From: Phytophthora hibernalis | Lineage: Eukaryota > Oomycota > Peronosporomycetes > Peronosporales > Peronosporaceae | Assembly: GCA_012656075.1 (NCBI GenBank) | Contig: JAAKBF010000056.1 | Location: forward strand, 558,001 to 622,000 | Direction: 5' to 3' | DNA: 64,000 nt | Shown: one piece after another, positions 41,961 to 52,675 of the stretch | How the letters are laid out: each line of letters starts with the position of its first letter | How positions within the stretch are numbered: position 1 is the stretch's first letter | The notes under the pieces: generated by a model | Told to the model about the DNA's origin: nothing | What the model saw: only the letters and a program-made list of their open reading frames with translations | The model's database searches: none | Translations under genes and position numbers: made by a program

Positions 41961-42876
41961 CTAAACTTTCTCGTAGTTTCCGGGGTCTTTGAACAGCTCT
42001 CGCAGCAGCTCGTGGGTCAGTGCGTGGCCCGGACTCGTCGTGAAGAAGTAGCCGTGCAACGGGAGCCCAGCCAAACCGACGTCACCAATACAGTCCAGCA
42101 TCTTGTGACGCACCCACTCGTCTGGGAAGCGCAGTCCGTCTTCGTTCAGAGCTTCGCCGTCTTTGAACACGACGGCGTTGTGGAGAGCCACCTCGTGCGA
42201 ACCCGTTGGCTTGCATCCACTGGACTTCGTCTTGGAACGTGAAGGTCCTGGCCGCTGCAATGTTCTGGTGAAAGTTGGTCAACGTGTTGTCGGCGTCAGA
42301 GTCCAAGGCGAAGCGACAGAAAGTCGAGCTCAGCTGCTTGTGCTCGAAGTTCACTTGTATTGACATGTGCAGTGTCGGAGCTTGTAAAGCTGTTGAGCTG
42401 CTGAGTTGGTCAGGGATAGGGAGAAGCCACGCCGCCTTGTCCTGCTTGAGAACTTGCACCGGTCGCTTGATACGCAGATACTGGAGCTCTGCGTCCTGCT
42501 CTTGGACGCCCACGCGTCGGATGCCGTCCACGTACTCGACGCTGCTCCCGTCCAGAATCGGCATCTCCACGCTGCTGCAATCGCCTTCAAAGTCCACGAA
42601 CGCGTTCGTGATCCGAGCTGCCACCAGCGCCGCCATGAGATGCTCCACGGTCGCCACTTTTGCTCCATTGGACGTGAGCTGTGTGCACAATTGGCTTTTG
42701 CAAGCGTCCACGTTCGCAATGAGCGCTGGGACTGCAGAGTGTTGGCTGCTCGTGCGGAAGATGAGACCAGAGTTGGCAGGAGCTGGCAGAACGCGGATCG
42801 AAACCTCCTTCCCCGAGTGCAGCCCCACACCCGCGAACCGCAGCGACTGCTTGAGCGTACGCTGCCATCGCGTCAT
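41961..42876 (-). CDS. LPXC: LpxC: UDP-3-O-acyl-N-acetylglucosamine deacetylase
   Basis: Start ATG 42876, about 304 residues against 305 in E. coli. It carries QRTLKQSLRFAGVGLHSG, the zinc-ligand motif VEHLMAAL, EMPILDGSS, and the second zinc site RHKMLDCIGDVGLAG, ending with the catalytic-His segment SPGHALTHELL. LpxC performs the committed step of lipid A synthesis; plants keep a mitochondrial version of the pathway. The first residues (MTRWQRTLKQSLR) are basic and could target mitochondria. The frame shifts near 42187-42193, just before LHNAVVF. Because all catalytic motifs survive on both sides, a one-base sequence error is plausible. Confidence 0.9.
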
Positions 42877-43484
42877 GCTTGGACGATTAGAGACTGCATT
42901 TTATCCAATCCACTGGCAGACATGCACACGTTTCATCTTGAAGGCACGGCTGACGAGAGAGGTTCGCGTGCGTCAGGCTAGTCGAAGGCAACGCTTTGAA
43001 CATTGCGAACGCTGCTGCAAGTGACGCACAAGTCAAGTTGAGACTTGACCTCGATAGAAAGCTGAAGTTTTCACGTGAGACTTGCGATCCTTGAAAGCTG
43101 AAGTTTCCAGCTTGGATCACGAGCAACGTGAACCTGTTTTTCTCAACGCGAGGCGTTCTCCACCTCACAGTCCACGCCACAGCGACCGATGGCGACAAGG
43201 CAAGAAAGCCCTGAATTACTCACCCACTTCAACTTGCCTGTCCGTCCGCTGCTAGGTCAGTCGATAACGTCGAGTCTGAACTCTTGTCTTTTCTGCTTGG
43301 GTTTCGGTCCTAACTACAAATATAGCCATCTTTCACGTCTGCCACACCACCTCCGCATACTCATGACAAGTCACGCAAGTTGAAGCTGAAAGGTCGCTTC
43401 AACGTATTTACACAATGGATACATACTCACGGGATCCGTTCTTCCTCCTCATCACTTCGAGAAATTCCGCATTAGGACTCAACC
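42877..43484. other. LpxC-FYVE intergenic region
   Basis: GAAAGCTGAAGTTT occurs twice in direct orientation (about 43058 and 43098), and a GTCAAGTTGAGACTTGAC dyad lies near 43034. No gene recognised; it includes the promoters of both divergent neighbours. Confidence 0.4.
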
Positions 43485-45266
43485 ATGCAGCGGTTCGTGC
43501 TCGAAGGCGAAGAGGAGGCGGCTCCGCTGCAGTTCGTGGCTCTACCGCCGAAGCTTGTGACGTCCGAGTCGGAGGGCAAACAGGTCAACAGGAGGAGGCT
43601 CCAGTCGCAGTCTCAGATACAGACTCCAAGCCACAGACGGCCCTTTGGAGCCTCTGTAGATAACAATAAAAGCTTCGAGTCGCTGTCTTCCGTGTCGTCC
43701 TGTGCAGATGTAGAGCAGGGATTGATGTCCTCCTTCACCTTCTCCAGCTCTGCCGTGTTGACGGACGCCAAGCTCTTGGCCGTCGCACTGAAGGGCAAGC
43801 AGCAGCTCGAGACGGCGGCCAAGAGACAGGTGATGGTAGGCAGGTGGAAGCGCATGGCCCACTCCAAGCCGGATTGTCAGGTCTTCGAGTCGGTGAGCAA
43901 GGCCAAGGACCAGTACAGCGTCGTGGCCAAGATGGACCTGCCCTGCAGTCTGCGCGAGATCATGAGCGTCTTCGCGACGGACAACGTCGCCCAGTTCCAC
44001 CGCAGCATGGAGGCGGTCTTCGGAGATCAGTACGTCTATGGAGTCAATGTTCGCTCCGTGGACTGCGGTTCAGTACGCTCGCGGGCTCAAGCCAGACGAG
44101 CGTCGGAGCCTGCAGCGTGGAGAGCTAGTGAAGGCTCATCGATGCCACCATTGAGCTCTGCCAAGTTGCAGCTGAATGCGGTGTCGCTCATGCAGAAGCA
44201 ACGATTGGTGTGGAAACAGCGCAACATGACGTTCTTGGACTTCCTCGAGGAGAAGATCGAGGCCAAGTCGGTCACGCGCGTCATGCAGACGATGGACATG
44301 TCGGATGAAGACGTGGAATTCAGCTCCGTGGCGCTGACATCACCGACGGGTTCTTCCAGTAACCAAGAAAACTGCTATCACCAACAGAATCAGCAAGGAA
44401 TTGACCCCCGATATGAGCTCAAAGGGATCCTCGCGGGATACGTCGTACAGGAAGACTCGGAAGAAAAGTTTACGCGTTTCTTCTTCTACGCGACGCACCA
44501 CCACCCATCCGGATCGCACGGACAGACGAGAATGCCCCGGTCTGGTGTTCACCTTTTGCGTGCTATGGTGAACAAGATGTGTATGCTGGAGATTGTTGTG
44601 CTGCGTCGACGTTTGGGTTATTACCCGCTATCTCGATTACCTTCCACCTCGGACGAGGCTACTATGGCGTCGTACTGCGCGACGTGCTACAACCCGTTCG
44701 GGTTGCTACGCAAGAAATATTTCTGCAGACTATGCGGCCACTACACCTGCCAGAAGTGCTCGGATTTCCAGGATGTTGAGAAGACTATTGGACTCGTCGA
44801 GAAACATCGCGTGTGCGTGTCTTGCGTACGTCGTGTGAACTACTGTGTGTTCAGCATGTGCGCCTTCCCGCCCAAGATGTCGGCACTATCTCAGCAACCA
44901 ACGGAGATTGCCGAGTGGGGCGACGACGACGACGACCCTCCCATCATGGACGATCTAACTTCGAAGGACATTGAAGACATCGAGGTTGTTCATCCTAACC
45001 AGAGCGCGGGTGGAGCGCTTGTTGGTTTCGTATCCGATTTATTGCATGGGAAGGAGAAAAGGCAAGATCCCGCTGTCGACCGAAAACCGCGACTGCAGCT
45101 TACCATCGACGACCTCAGTACTTGGGTCCCGGGACCCCTTCTGGACGGACAGGACACGCCAAAGGAGTCGATTTCTCTCCTCGACAGCTTCTCCACGTCG
45201 CATTCATCGACGAGTTCACGCTCGCGCGATCTCACGTGGGTATCTCCGTCACCGACAGAGGCGTGA
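43485..45266 (+). CDS. FYVE zinc-finger protein with START-like region
   Basis: 593 residues, single exon. The N-terminal third (about 100-330) resembles the START-like lipid-binding region that precedes FYVE fingers in many oomycete proteins (QYSVVAKMDLPCSLREIMSVF). The finger itself (about 395-450) has four Cys pairs: CATCYNPFGLLRKKYFCRLC, then GHYTCQKC and VCVSCVRRVNYC. The basic ligand-binding patch reads RKKYFCRLCGH rather than the canonical R(R/K)HHCR, so PI3P affinity may be reduced. The C-terminus is acidic and Ser-rich. Likely an endosomal membrane adaptor. Convergent with ABC transporter 1. Confidence 0.8.
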   Translation: MQRFVLEGEEEAAPLQFVALPPKLVTSESEGKQVNRRRLQSQSQIQTPSHRRPFGASVDNNKSFESLSSVSSCADVEQGLMSSFTFSSSAVLTDAKLLAVALKGKQQLETAAKRQVMVGRWKRMAHSKPDCQVFESVSKAKDQYSVVAKMDLPCSLREIMSVFATDNVAQFHRSMEAVFGDQYVYGVNVRSVDCGSVRSRAQARRASEPAAWRASEGSSMPPLSSAKLQLNAVSLMQKQRLVWKQRNMTFLDFLEEKIEAKSVTRVMQTMDMSDEDVEFSSVALTSPTGSSSNQENCYHQQNQQGIDPRYELKGILAGYVVQEDSEEKFTRFFFYATHHHPSGSHGQTRMPRSGVHLLRAMVNKMCMLEIVVLRRRLGYYPLSRLPSTSDEATMASYCATCYNPFGLLRKKYFCRLCGHYTCQKCSDFQDVEKTIGLVEKHRVCVSCVRRVNYCVFSMCAFPPKMSALSQQPTEIAEWGDDDDDPPIMDDLTSKDIEDIEVVHPNQSAGGALVGFVSDLLHGKEKRQDPAVDRKPRLQLTIDDLSTWVPGPLLDGQDTPKESISLLDSFSTSHSSTSSRSRDLTWVSPSPTEA

Positions 45267-45474
45267 TGACCGACCATTTCTTTTCCTTGAACGAGGAAGC
45301 CACGTATTGACGGCCTGGTGCGCTCCAGACTTCAAAATACTGTACGCACAACAGATTGTCGATCTGTACTTACGAGTCGAAGGCTTTTAAAGCCAAGACC
45401 TATGTAATTGTTCAAGAACCTCAAGCTTGAATCGACGACACTCCCGGGATTGATATGTGTATTTACTCACTTGT

Positions 45475-48400
45475 TTATCTCTTCTGGTGGTTGATGAAGC
45501 GCAGAGACAACAGGCCCAAGATGCGGAACAACACCACGTACGCGAGGACGATGCCGAAGTTCATCCCGATCTCTTCGTGCTTCATGCCGAAGTACTCCTC
45601 AGTGTACTCCTTTAAGGTGATGTGGCCGACGGTAACCGGGGCGTCCTGCATGGGTTGGCAACCAAGCTGTGAGCCCACGTTAATGTACGCTTGCTTGGCT
45701 TCATCCCAAGTCGGCAACTCGTCGCACTCCGCGAAGACCAGAGAAACAAGTACTGCCAACGAGTATCGCGGAGGCACAATCTTGTAGAGCCACTGGTAGC
45801 CGTCGGGGATCGCGTATGCGGGAGGAGAGAATCCCATGAACAAGAAGAACACGGAATTTACGAGCACACCCACGATCGCTGCTACCTCCTCGCTCGGGAA
45901 CGCGTAGGCGAAGAATTGACCCAAGTACGTCTGCATCATGATAAGCACTGACATGTTGATCCAGAACAAGAAGCCCGTGAAAAAGCCCGTGAACCCCACC
46001 ATGGGGAAGAAGATGACGGTAAAAATGAGGGCGCTCAAGAAGCAGTACGGAATCTCCGCCACCGTCGACCCCACAAAGTACCAGAACGCATTGTACGTCT
46101 GGCCAGCGCGTTCACGGTAGAACGATGCACGTTCGTCACAGGCAAGCGGCAACACGCTCTGGAATGAGACCATTGCATTAAAAAGCGCGGCGATGAAGAC
46201 CATACCCACACCAGAATTCAGAGCGGAGTACGAGTTGTACTCAGCCGTCACGAACACCAGTCCGAACAGCAGTGCCAGGAAGACCGAGATGAGGAGACGA
46301 GTGAGGTTGTACGCCGGCGTGCGCCAGTACATCTGGATGAAGCGGCCCACGACGAACTTCATCTGCGTCATGGAGCTCGCGGCACGCTTGTTGGAGAAGA
46401 CCATCTCTGGGTATTCGGGCGAAGGAGTGGTGATACCTTCCTTGGCCAGGTTCGTGTCCAGCTGCTGCTTGTACGAACTGTCATTGAAAATCTTCACAAA
46501 ATCCATGTCGTCTGCGGTGGAATTGCTCACACCGGCGCCAATGCACTCCAGCATCCACGTAGCAGGGTTATAGCCAACAGGAAGCGAAGCCACACCAGGG
46601 ATGTTCTCAAAGTAGTCGATCAGGTTGCGGCAGTTCTCACCCAAGTCACCAAAGAACACCGTCTCACCACCGCGCTTCAGCAGCAAAAGACTGTCGAACA
46701 AGTAGAACACCTCCGACGACGGCTGATGGATCGTACAGATAATGGTACGACCAGAATCCGCCACCTTGCGGACACCGTCCATGATCAGCTTAGCAGAACG
46801 AGCATCAAGGCCACTTGTCGGTTCATCCAGGAAAATCACACTCGGCTGAGCTGCAAGCTCCACGCCAATCGTCAAACGCTTCATCTGCTCCACGGAGCTG
46901 CCACGGATGATCTGGTCCGCGATATCCTCCAAGCCAAGTAGCTCGATACATTCGCTCACCGAGTCGTACTTCTTTGAGTCCGGAATGGATGCATCCTGTC
47001 GAAGGAACGAGCTGAATGTCAAAGCCTCGCGAATAGTAGCCGCCTCCGAGTGCACGTCCATCTGCTCGCAGTAACCCGTGCAACGACGAATGGCCAGGTC
47101 GCTGGCCTCGTATCCGTTCATGAGGATTTTGCCGGTGATCTTGCCACCAGTCTTACGTCCAGCGATCACGTCCATCAAAGTCGTCTTACCAGCACCTGAC
47201 GCTCCCATGAGAGCCGTCACTGACCCAGGCAAAGCAAACCCACTGATTCCCTTCAATAACTCGAGTTCTGCTTTAGGATTCTTGGGATCCGGAACGAAGT
47301 AGTGCAAGTCCTGGAACGCTACCGTTACGGGGACAAAGTTCTTCTCGCGGATGTTCACGTCTACAACAACGCTGCTGGTTTTATCGGCAGCAGTCTTGGG
47401 CGTGGCAATCAGTTTGTAAGTGCCAGCCTCTTCCTCTTCGTCAATTACCTTCTCTGACACGTCCACGTTTTCAGGAGCTTCGTAGCGAAGGTGCTCGAGC
47501 GCAAAATACGATAACAGCATGAACACGATGTAGATCACGATCGTGTAGATGATTCCGTAGATGATCCACTCCTTTCCGGTCGGAATCGCGAACAGGTCAA
47601 GATAGTACTTGCCCATGGTGAGTCCTCCGTAGTTCGCGCAGTAGTCCACTCCATCGTAAACGCACACATCAAGCGCAGCCGACCGGTACTCCAGAATGGC
47701 AAGAGCACGCAAACTCCAGCTCATGGGGCTGATGTAGTGCAGCCAGATGAAGTAGTCCGGAATCTGAGCCTTGGTGACGATGAAGCCGGCGAAAATCACA
47801 AACACAAGAATCGACACCATGCCGATGGGTGTGGCAATGCTGGAGTTCGGTGATACGGCACTCAAGAAGAAGAACCACATACCCAGGGCCAGGTTGGACA
47901 GGAACAGGACCACCAAAAACAAGATGAATGCCACCGCGTCCGACACGAAACCACAAATCCAGTACACGAGTGCGCCGAAGATGACTGTCTCGCCAATGGC
48001 AAGCGGGATCTGGCTCACCGAGTTGGCCAGCACGTATGATCCGGTTCGGAAGAAATTGGCGCCGCGTTGCTTGTAAAAGATGTCGCGTTCTGCCAGGTAC
48101 GTCGGGATCTGCGACGACTGACCCATGGACAGGAACATGATGGCAGCGAATATGATACCCATGACAACAGAAACCTGTGTGGGGTCGAATTGGTAGAACG
48201 TGGTGCAGTACAGCAGTCCCATGATGGTGATCATCATCACGCGGCCTATCATGAACGGCTTGTTCCGGTAGGTGATCATGATCTGACGCTGGAATAGGGT
48301 CCAGGTGTTCTCCCAGAAAGACTGGTGAAACTTGGGCATCGGGTCCATGTGCGCCTCCACGTTCCTCAGTAGCTCCGGTGTGTGGGGTTCCTCAAGGATG

Positions 48401-49617
48401 TTCAACATGTCACGGTGAATGTCCGACTTGCGGAAAATCTCTGCAAACTCGCTGGCCAGACGTGGTTGTTTGGTCGGGTGGTTCTTCACCTGGTAGCGGT
48501 ATTGCTCCTGCGTGCCCAAGTCAAGCAAGTAGTCGGCAATGTCACGACCGGGAGGACATGAGAAGCCCAATCTGTCGAAGTATCCCTGTACACGGTCGCA
48601 GGGTCCGTGATACATGAGCTCACCCTCGTTCAGGATCATGACGTCGTCGAACAGCGCAAACACCTCTGGAGAAGGCTGAAGAAGTGCAATCACTACGGTC
48701 TTGCGGAGTTTCTGGGCAACACTACGCTGGGTGTTGATGATATCGTACGTGGCAGCACTGTCCAAGCCCGTACTGATCTCGTCCATGAGCGTCACGTACT
48801 TCATACCGAACTCCATTTCACCCGTTGTCACGCGCTTGCGTTCGCCACCAGACACACCACGCATCATGGCGTCACCGACAATTGTGTCTTGGCAGTTCTG
48901 CAGCCCAAGTTGCTGGACGATAACTTCCGGGTAGTGCTGGAAGATGGCCTGTGCGGTCACTAATGCTTCCTGGTTCTCCTTGGTAGTACCCTTCGATAGC
49001 AACTCCTCTCCACGACGCGAGAGCTCACCTCCGCAGAACTTGTGAGCGAACTCGAGCGTCTCCTTGACCGTCAGCGTCGCGAAGTGCTTGTCACGCTGGT
49101 TCACGTACGCGACGAACTGTGGGAGCGTCTTGACGATCTGCTCCCGGGACACTCCGTTGTACGTGATATCTCCTTCAATCGTGATGTTCTTGCGGATCGG
49201 AAACCGGCCACTCAGCATCTTCATGAGCGCGGACTTGCCCGATCCTGGCTGACCAAGCAGCAGCGTGATGCTACCGGGTCTGAAGGCTCCGCTGATGTTT
49301 TTGAGGATCTCCTTGTGCACGACTTGCTTCTTGGGCCCCACGAAGGCTTTCATGACGGTGTTGGGCAGCGTCGGCAGTTCGTGCTGAGATCGGTCGTCGT
49401 CGATCACCACAATGTCGGCGGTGACCGATAGGTTGTTGAAGCGCACGTCCATCTGGGGCATCGCTCGACCGAGAGCCGCCTCCAGCTTGGTGGCCACGTG
49501 GTCGTGCAGGACCTGCGGGCCTTCTGCCATCAAGGCCGCGCCCGACTCATAGCCCAATTGTCGACGCTGCTGCTGACCGACGTCCGGTTCGGTATTTCCC
49601 GTGGGTGTCGACACCAT
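45475..49617 (-). CDS. PDR-type full-length ABCG transporter 1
   Basis: 1380 residues, uninterrupted. Layout NBD1-TMD1-NBD2-TMD2. NBD1: Walker A GQPGSGKSALMK, signature VSGGERKRVTTGEM, Walker B VTLMDEISTGLD. NBD2: Walker A GASGAGKTTLMD, variant signature SVEQMKRLTIGVE, Walker B VIFLDEPTSGLD. Each TMD has about six helices, with a Cys-containing extracellular loop before the last helices (DVCVYDGVDYCANYGG). The tail is LSLRFINHQKR. PDR/ABCG proteins pump hydrophobic drugs, sterols and plant defence compounds out through the plasma membrane. First of three copies in tandem on this strand. Confidence 0.95.
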   Translation of the reverse strand: MVSTPTGNTEPDVGQQQRRQLGYESGAALMAEGPQVLHDHVATKLEAALGRAMPQMDVRFNNLSVTADIVVIDDDRSQHELPTLPNTVMKAFVGPKKQVVHKEILKNISGAFRPGSITLLLGQPGSGKSALMKMLSGRFPIRKNITIEGDITYNGVSREQIVKTLPQFVAYVNQRDKHFATLTVKETLEFAHKFCGGELSRRGEELLSKGTTKENQEALVTAQAIFQHYPEVIVQQLGLQNCQDTIVGDAMMRGVSGGERKRVTTGEMEFGMKYVTLMDEISTGLDSAATYDIINTQRSVAQKLRKTVVIALLQPSPEVFALFDDVMILNEGELMYHGPCDRVQGYFDRLGFSCPPGRDIADYLLDLGTQEQYRYQVKNHPTKQPRLASEFAEIFRKSDIHRDMLNILEEPHTPELLRNVEAHMDPMPKFHQSFWENTWTLFQRQIMITYRNKPFMIGRVMMITIMGLLYCTTFYQFDPTQVSVVMGIIFAAIMFLSMGQSSQIPTYLAERDIFYKQRGANFFRTGSYVLANSVSQIPLAIGETVIFGALVYWICGFVSDAVAFILFLVVLFLSNLALGMWFFFLSAVSPNSSIATPIGMVSILVFVIFAGFIVTKAQIPDYFIWLHYISPMSWSLRALAILEYRSAALDVCVYDGVDYCANYGGLTMGKYYLDLFAIPTGKEWIIYGIIYTIVIYIVFMLLSYFALEHLRYEAPENVDVSEKVIDEEEEAGTYKLIATPKTAADKTSSVVVDVNIREKNFVPVTVAFQDLHYFVPDPKNPKAELELLKGISGFALPGSVTALMGASGAGKTTLMDVIAGRKTGGKITGKILMNGYEASDLAIRRCTGYCEQMDVHSEAATIREALTFSSFLRQDASIPDSKKYDSVSECIELLGLEDIADQIIRGSSVEQMKRLTIGVELAAQPSVIFLDEPTSGLDARSAKLIMDGVRKVADSGRTIICTIHQPSSEVFYLFDSLLLLKRGGETVFFGDLGENCRNLIDYFENIPGVASLPVGYNPATWMLECIGAGVSNSTADDMDFVKIFNDSSYKQQLDTNLAKEGITTPSPEYPEMVFSNKRAASSMTQMKFVVGRFIQMYWRTPAYNLTRLLISVFLALLFGLVFVTAEYNSYSALNSGVGMVFIAALFNAMVSFQSVLPLACDERASFYRERAGQTYNAFWYFVGSTVAEIPYCFLSALIFTVIFFPMVGFTGFFTGFLFWINMSVLIMMQTYLGQFFAYAFPSEEVAAIVGVLVNSVFFLFMGFSPPAYAIPDGYQWLYKIVPPRYSLAVLVSLVFAECDELPTWDEAKQAYINVGSQLGCQPMQDAPVTVGHITLKEYTEEYFGMKHEEIGMNFGIVLAYVVLFRILGLLSLRFINHQKR

Positions 49618-50387
49618 CGTTGATCTGCACCAATTGACTATCGGACGAGAAACTTAGGAATGACAGAGCTTTGTCTGGTGGTGGTACGGTCGCTCGCGGT
49701 AAGCTCCGATCGCGTGGATGCACGACTCCACCGTCACAGCGTGACTCGCACGGATCTCCTCGCCAGGATTTGAAATGAGCATCAACATGCCACGCACGAC
49801 GCGCGCAACATACACTCCGGCGGCCGACAGCCAATGAGCGCGACCAGAACCGGCTCGAAATCATCAGTGAAGTTGCTGCGGGTCATAATCACGTGGCCGC
49901 CACGGTGGCGGACTTCGCCATCAACGAAAGTCGCCGGTTGCGGCGTGCGCGAGCCAACGATGCTGCGTCGTCGTATCCACCGAAGCATGGCACTTGCCAT
50001 TGGCAAGTACTTCGAAGTATCTGCCGTGGAAAGATCCAACGGGTGGTTGGAATGGACTGAAGTCTACCCGACGCATCACATTTGAGGAAGATCCGAGTCG
50101 TGGACGGCAGCGTTTGCACTCGCTCTGCGTGGGATTGCCCCTGTGCTCATGGAGTGAAGTGGTGGTGTAAGTGGAAAGTCGGCGCGACTGAACCAACTGC
50201 CGACTTATTGGCATCAACATGGCCAAGTTGATGCCGGAGCGACCAGCGAAATGCGCGGCACCGCACGGCATCAGCAGATCGCAACCCAAAGAGGCCAATA
50301 CACGCTCACTCGATAGTCGTGTCGTGGATAAGGACTTGTGATCGAAAAATATTAATACGTTCTCAATTCTCCAGAGACTTCGGCCGC
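49618..50387. other. Region upstream of ABC transporter 1
   Basis: A minus-strand frame (50298-49921) begins with a basic, hydroxylated stretch like a mitochondrial presequence (ISRQLVQSRRLSTYTTTSL) and may be an exon of a small unrecognised gene continuing to about 49790. Otherwise nothing definite. Confidence 0.3.
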
Positions 50388-50511
50388 ATTACCATCAAGG
50401 AGTGTACTTCAGGTTTGTACAAAATCGCACGCAATTTTGGCATTCTGATCGACATTATCGTGCTCTTCCGGATCTGGGGCGCTGCGTTTCATCAACCATC
50501 AGAAGAGGTAA
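50388..50511 (+). pseudogene. C-terminal relic of a fourth PDR transporter, inverted
   Basis: Plus-strand translation gives ITIKE, then IARNFGI...IIVLFRIWGA, and after a one-step frame change ALRFINHQKR and a stop. These are the last ~50 residues of the neighbouring ABC transporters (compare IARNFGITIGIIVLFRIW in copy 3). It is opposite in strand to all three full copies. The segment between TIKE and IARNF is altered. Only the final ~120 bp survives. Confidence 0.8.
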
Positions 50512-50840
50512 CTAACAAGCGATGCTGCTGGCAACGTGTAGATAGATACTTCAAAATCAATGCATGTTGATTGCGTGGCAAGCAACCTTGACATTATGCA
50601 AGCTGATAATTTGATGAACTGGTAGCGAAAATATGATACGACTTGTAGCCTTGGCAACCAGTTAGCAGTGATAGTTATTAGTCCCCCAGTCAATTCAAGC
50701 TTGTTGCAATCCAATCACCACATAATACTTAACATGAATTTCACTACCACAAGCATGTAAGATATGCCGTTTTGATGAAAAGCAGATTTTTGATATATGG
50801 GTTACACTACTTTGGCACGGGCTGGCATCGTTTGCACGAC

Positions 50841-52675
50841 CTACTTCGAAGCGGCGATGCTGTGACGCGAGGCTACGGATTCCTTACCCTGGAGGTCGAA
50901 CTCGTCGTCATTGGAGCTGCTGGATATGCCGAAATTCATCTTCTTCATGGTGAAGTAGAAGGCGAAAAAGTTGACGACGCTGACAGCACCCACCGCGAAA
51001 AACATATACTCGAGGTGGCCGTCGTTGAGGTCGTCCGACGGGAGGTAGGGCGAGAACATGACGGTGAAGACCGACGTCATGACGCTGCCCACAGACGTCA
51101 TGAAGAGGTTGACACTCTGCGACGTGCTCTTGAGAGTGAGCGGCACCACCGAGTAGAAGACGTCGTAGGCCGTGACATTGATGAGGCACTCGGCTAGAGC
51201 AATGAAGACGTAGTTGGGGATGGCAGCAGCCCACGTGATGTCGTTCATGGGTTGGTTACTGCCACCGTCGAGAATCGGGTCTCCGTTGACATCCTGCAGT
51301 GCTCCTGTGTTGCGGCGGATGGCCTCGAAGATCCCCGACCAGAAGATGCCGATAGCAGCCACGACGAGACCCGCGCAGACACGGCCGAATTGAGTGGGGG
51401 CCTTACCAAACCGCTTCTCGTACGTGGGGTACACGACGGAGTCCAAGATGGGGATGCAGATGACGATGAAGATCGGGTCGAAGACGCCAAGCATGGCACC
51501 AGGGATCTGAGAGCTGTCCGGGTCGCTGCGGTCCAGACGCAGATCGCATTGCTGCGTGATGGACTGGAAGTTGGCGTCAGTCTGGTCGTACGCGCACTGC
51601 CAGATAATGGTGTAGGCGGCGAAGGGTAGCGTGCTCACGAGTTTCTTGTAGCCGTCCACTAGATTGTCGTCATACTCGCCACCCTGACTTTCCTTCATGG
51701 CGTCTAGGAAGGACTGGTCATGAGCGCCGTACACCCAGCACACCACGCCACCCAGCACCATTGCAGCGGCCACATACGAGAGTGCTTCACCCACACGACC
51801 GCTGTCGGCACTGAAAGCCGAGGCGATGTTGACGAACAGCGAGAAGAAAAGCAGCAGCGCACCAATGACGACAACAGCACCGTTGCGCGATGTGCGTGCA
51901 CTCTGGTTTAACACACGCAGCAACGTCGAGATCGTGCGGTCTTTGGGCGGCATGTGCACGTAGCGTGGCGAGCCGACGATGAAGAAGAAGAGGGCCACGA
52001 CCATGACCCCGCACAGATCATGTAGGTGGCAAAGTAGCCGTACTCGGCCGGAATCTGAGCTGATCCTTCCACACACAACACGGACAGGTATCCGTACGAG
52101 AAGGCAGCGCCGAAGTTGATGCAGAAGTAGAAGTAGGAGAAGTAGGTCGCCTTCTGGTGCACTTCACTCGGGTCGTTCGGGTCGAATTGGTCGGCACCGA
52201 ATGTGATGACGTTGGACTTGATGGCACCTGTACCGATGCCAATTCCGACGAACAGACCGATGACGAAGATCGGGTTCACGACAGCCTCCTCGGTCATGAT
52301 GTCCGGATGGGCTGCAATGGCCACGAGGAAGTCACCGACGCAGTACCATACCCCGAAGGTCAGAATGGTGCGGAAGCGACCCCATTTCTCGTCGGCCAGG
52401 TACGCGCCGAACAGCGGCGTGATGTAGCAGATGGACGTCCACGTGCTCTTGAGTGCACTGGCGGAGACGAGACTCCAGCCGATCTTCTGCATGAAGTTCT
52501 TGAGCCCTTGGTTGATGCCGTAGTAGCTCAGACGCTCGGACAGCTCCATCATGAGGATGAAGATGCACACTTGGAACAGCACGCTCTTGTACTTGCGCGG
52601 ACGCTCATCCCAGACGCTCACGTACGCGGCGGAAGGGGAATCGAGCGCCGGCGACTTGATCTTGGACGTGGACAT
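50841..52675 (-). CDS. POT/PTR2 family proton-coupled peptide transporter
   Basis: Start ATG 52675, about 611 residues and 12 predicted helices. Family motifs: ELSERLSYYGINQGL in helix 1 (the E-x-x-E-R-F/L-x-Y-Y proton site), GTGAIKSNVITFGADQFD (PTR2 signature region) and FSYFYFCINFGA (second PTR2 signature). A large extracellular loop lies in the second half, and the cytoplasmic tail ends RHSIAASK. POT proteins import di- and tripeptides using the proton gradient. The frame changes at a C4 run (52007-52010 on +), where one missing base accounts for it. Confidence 0.9.
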
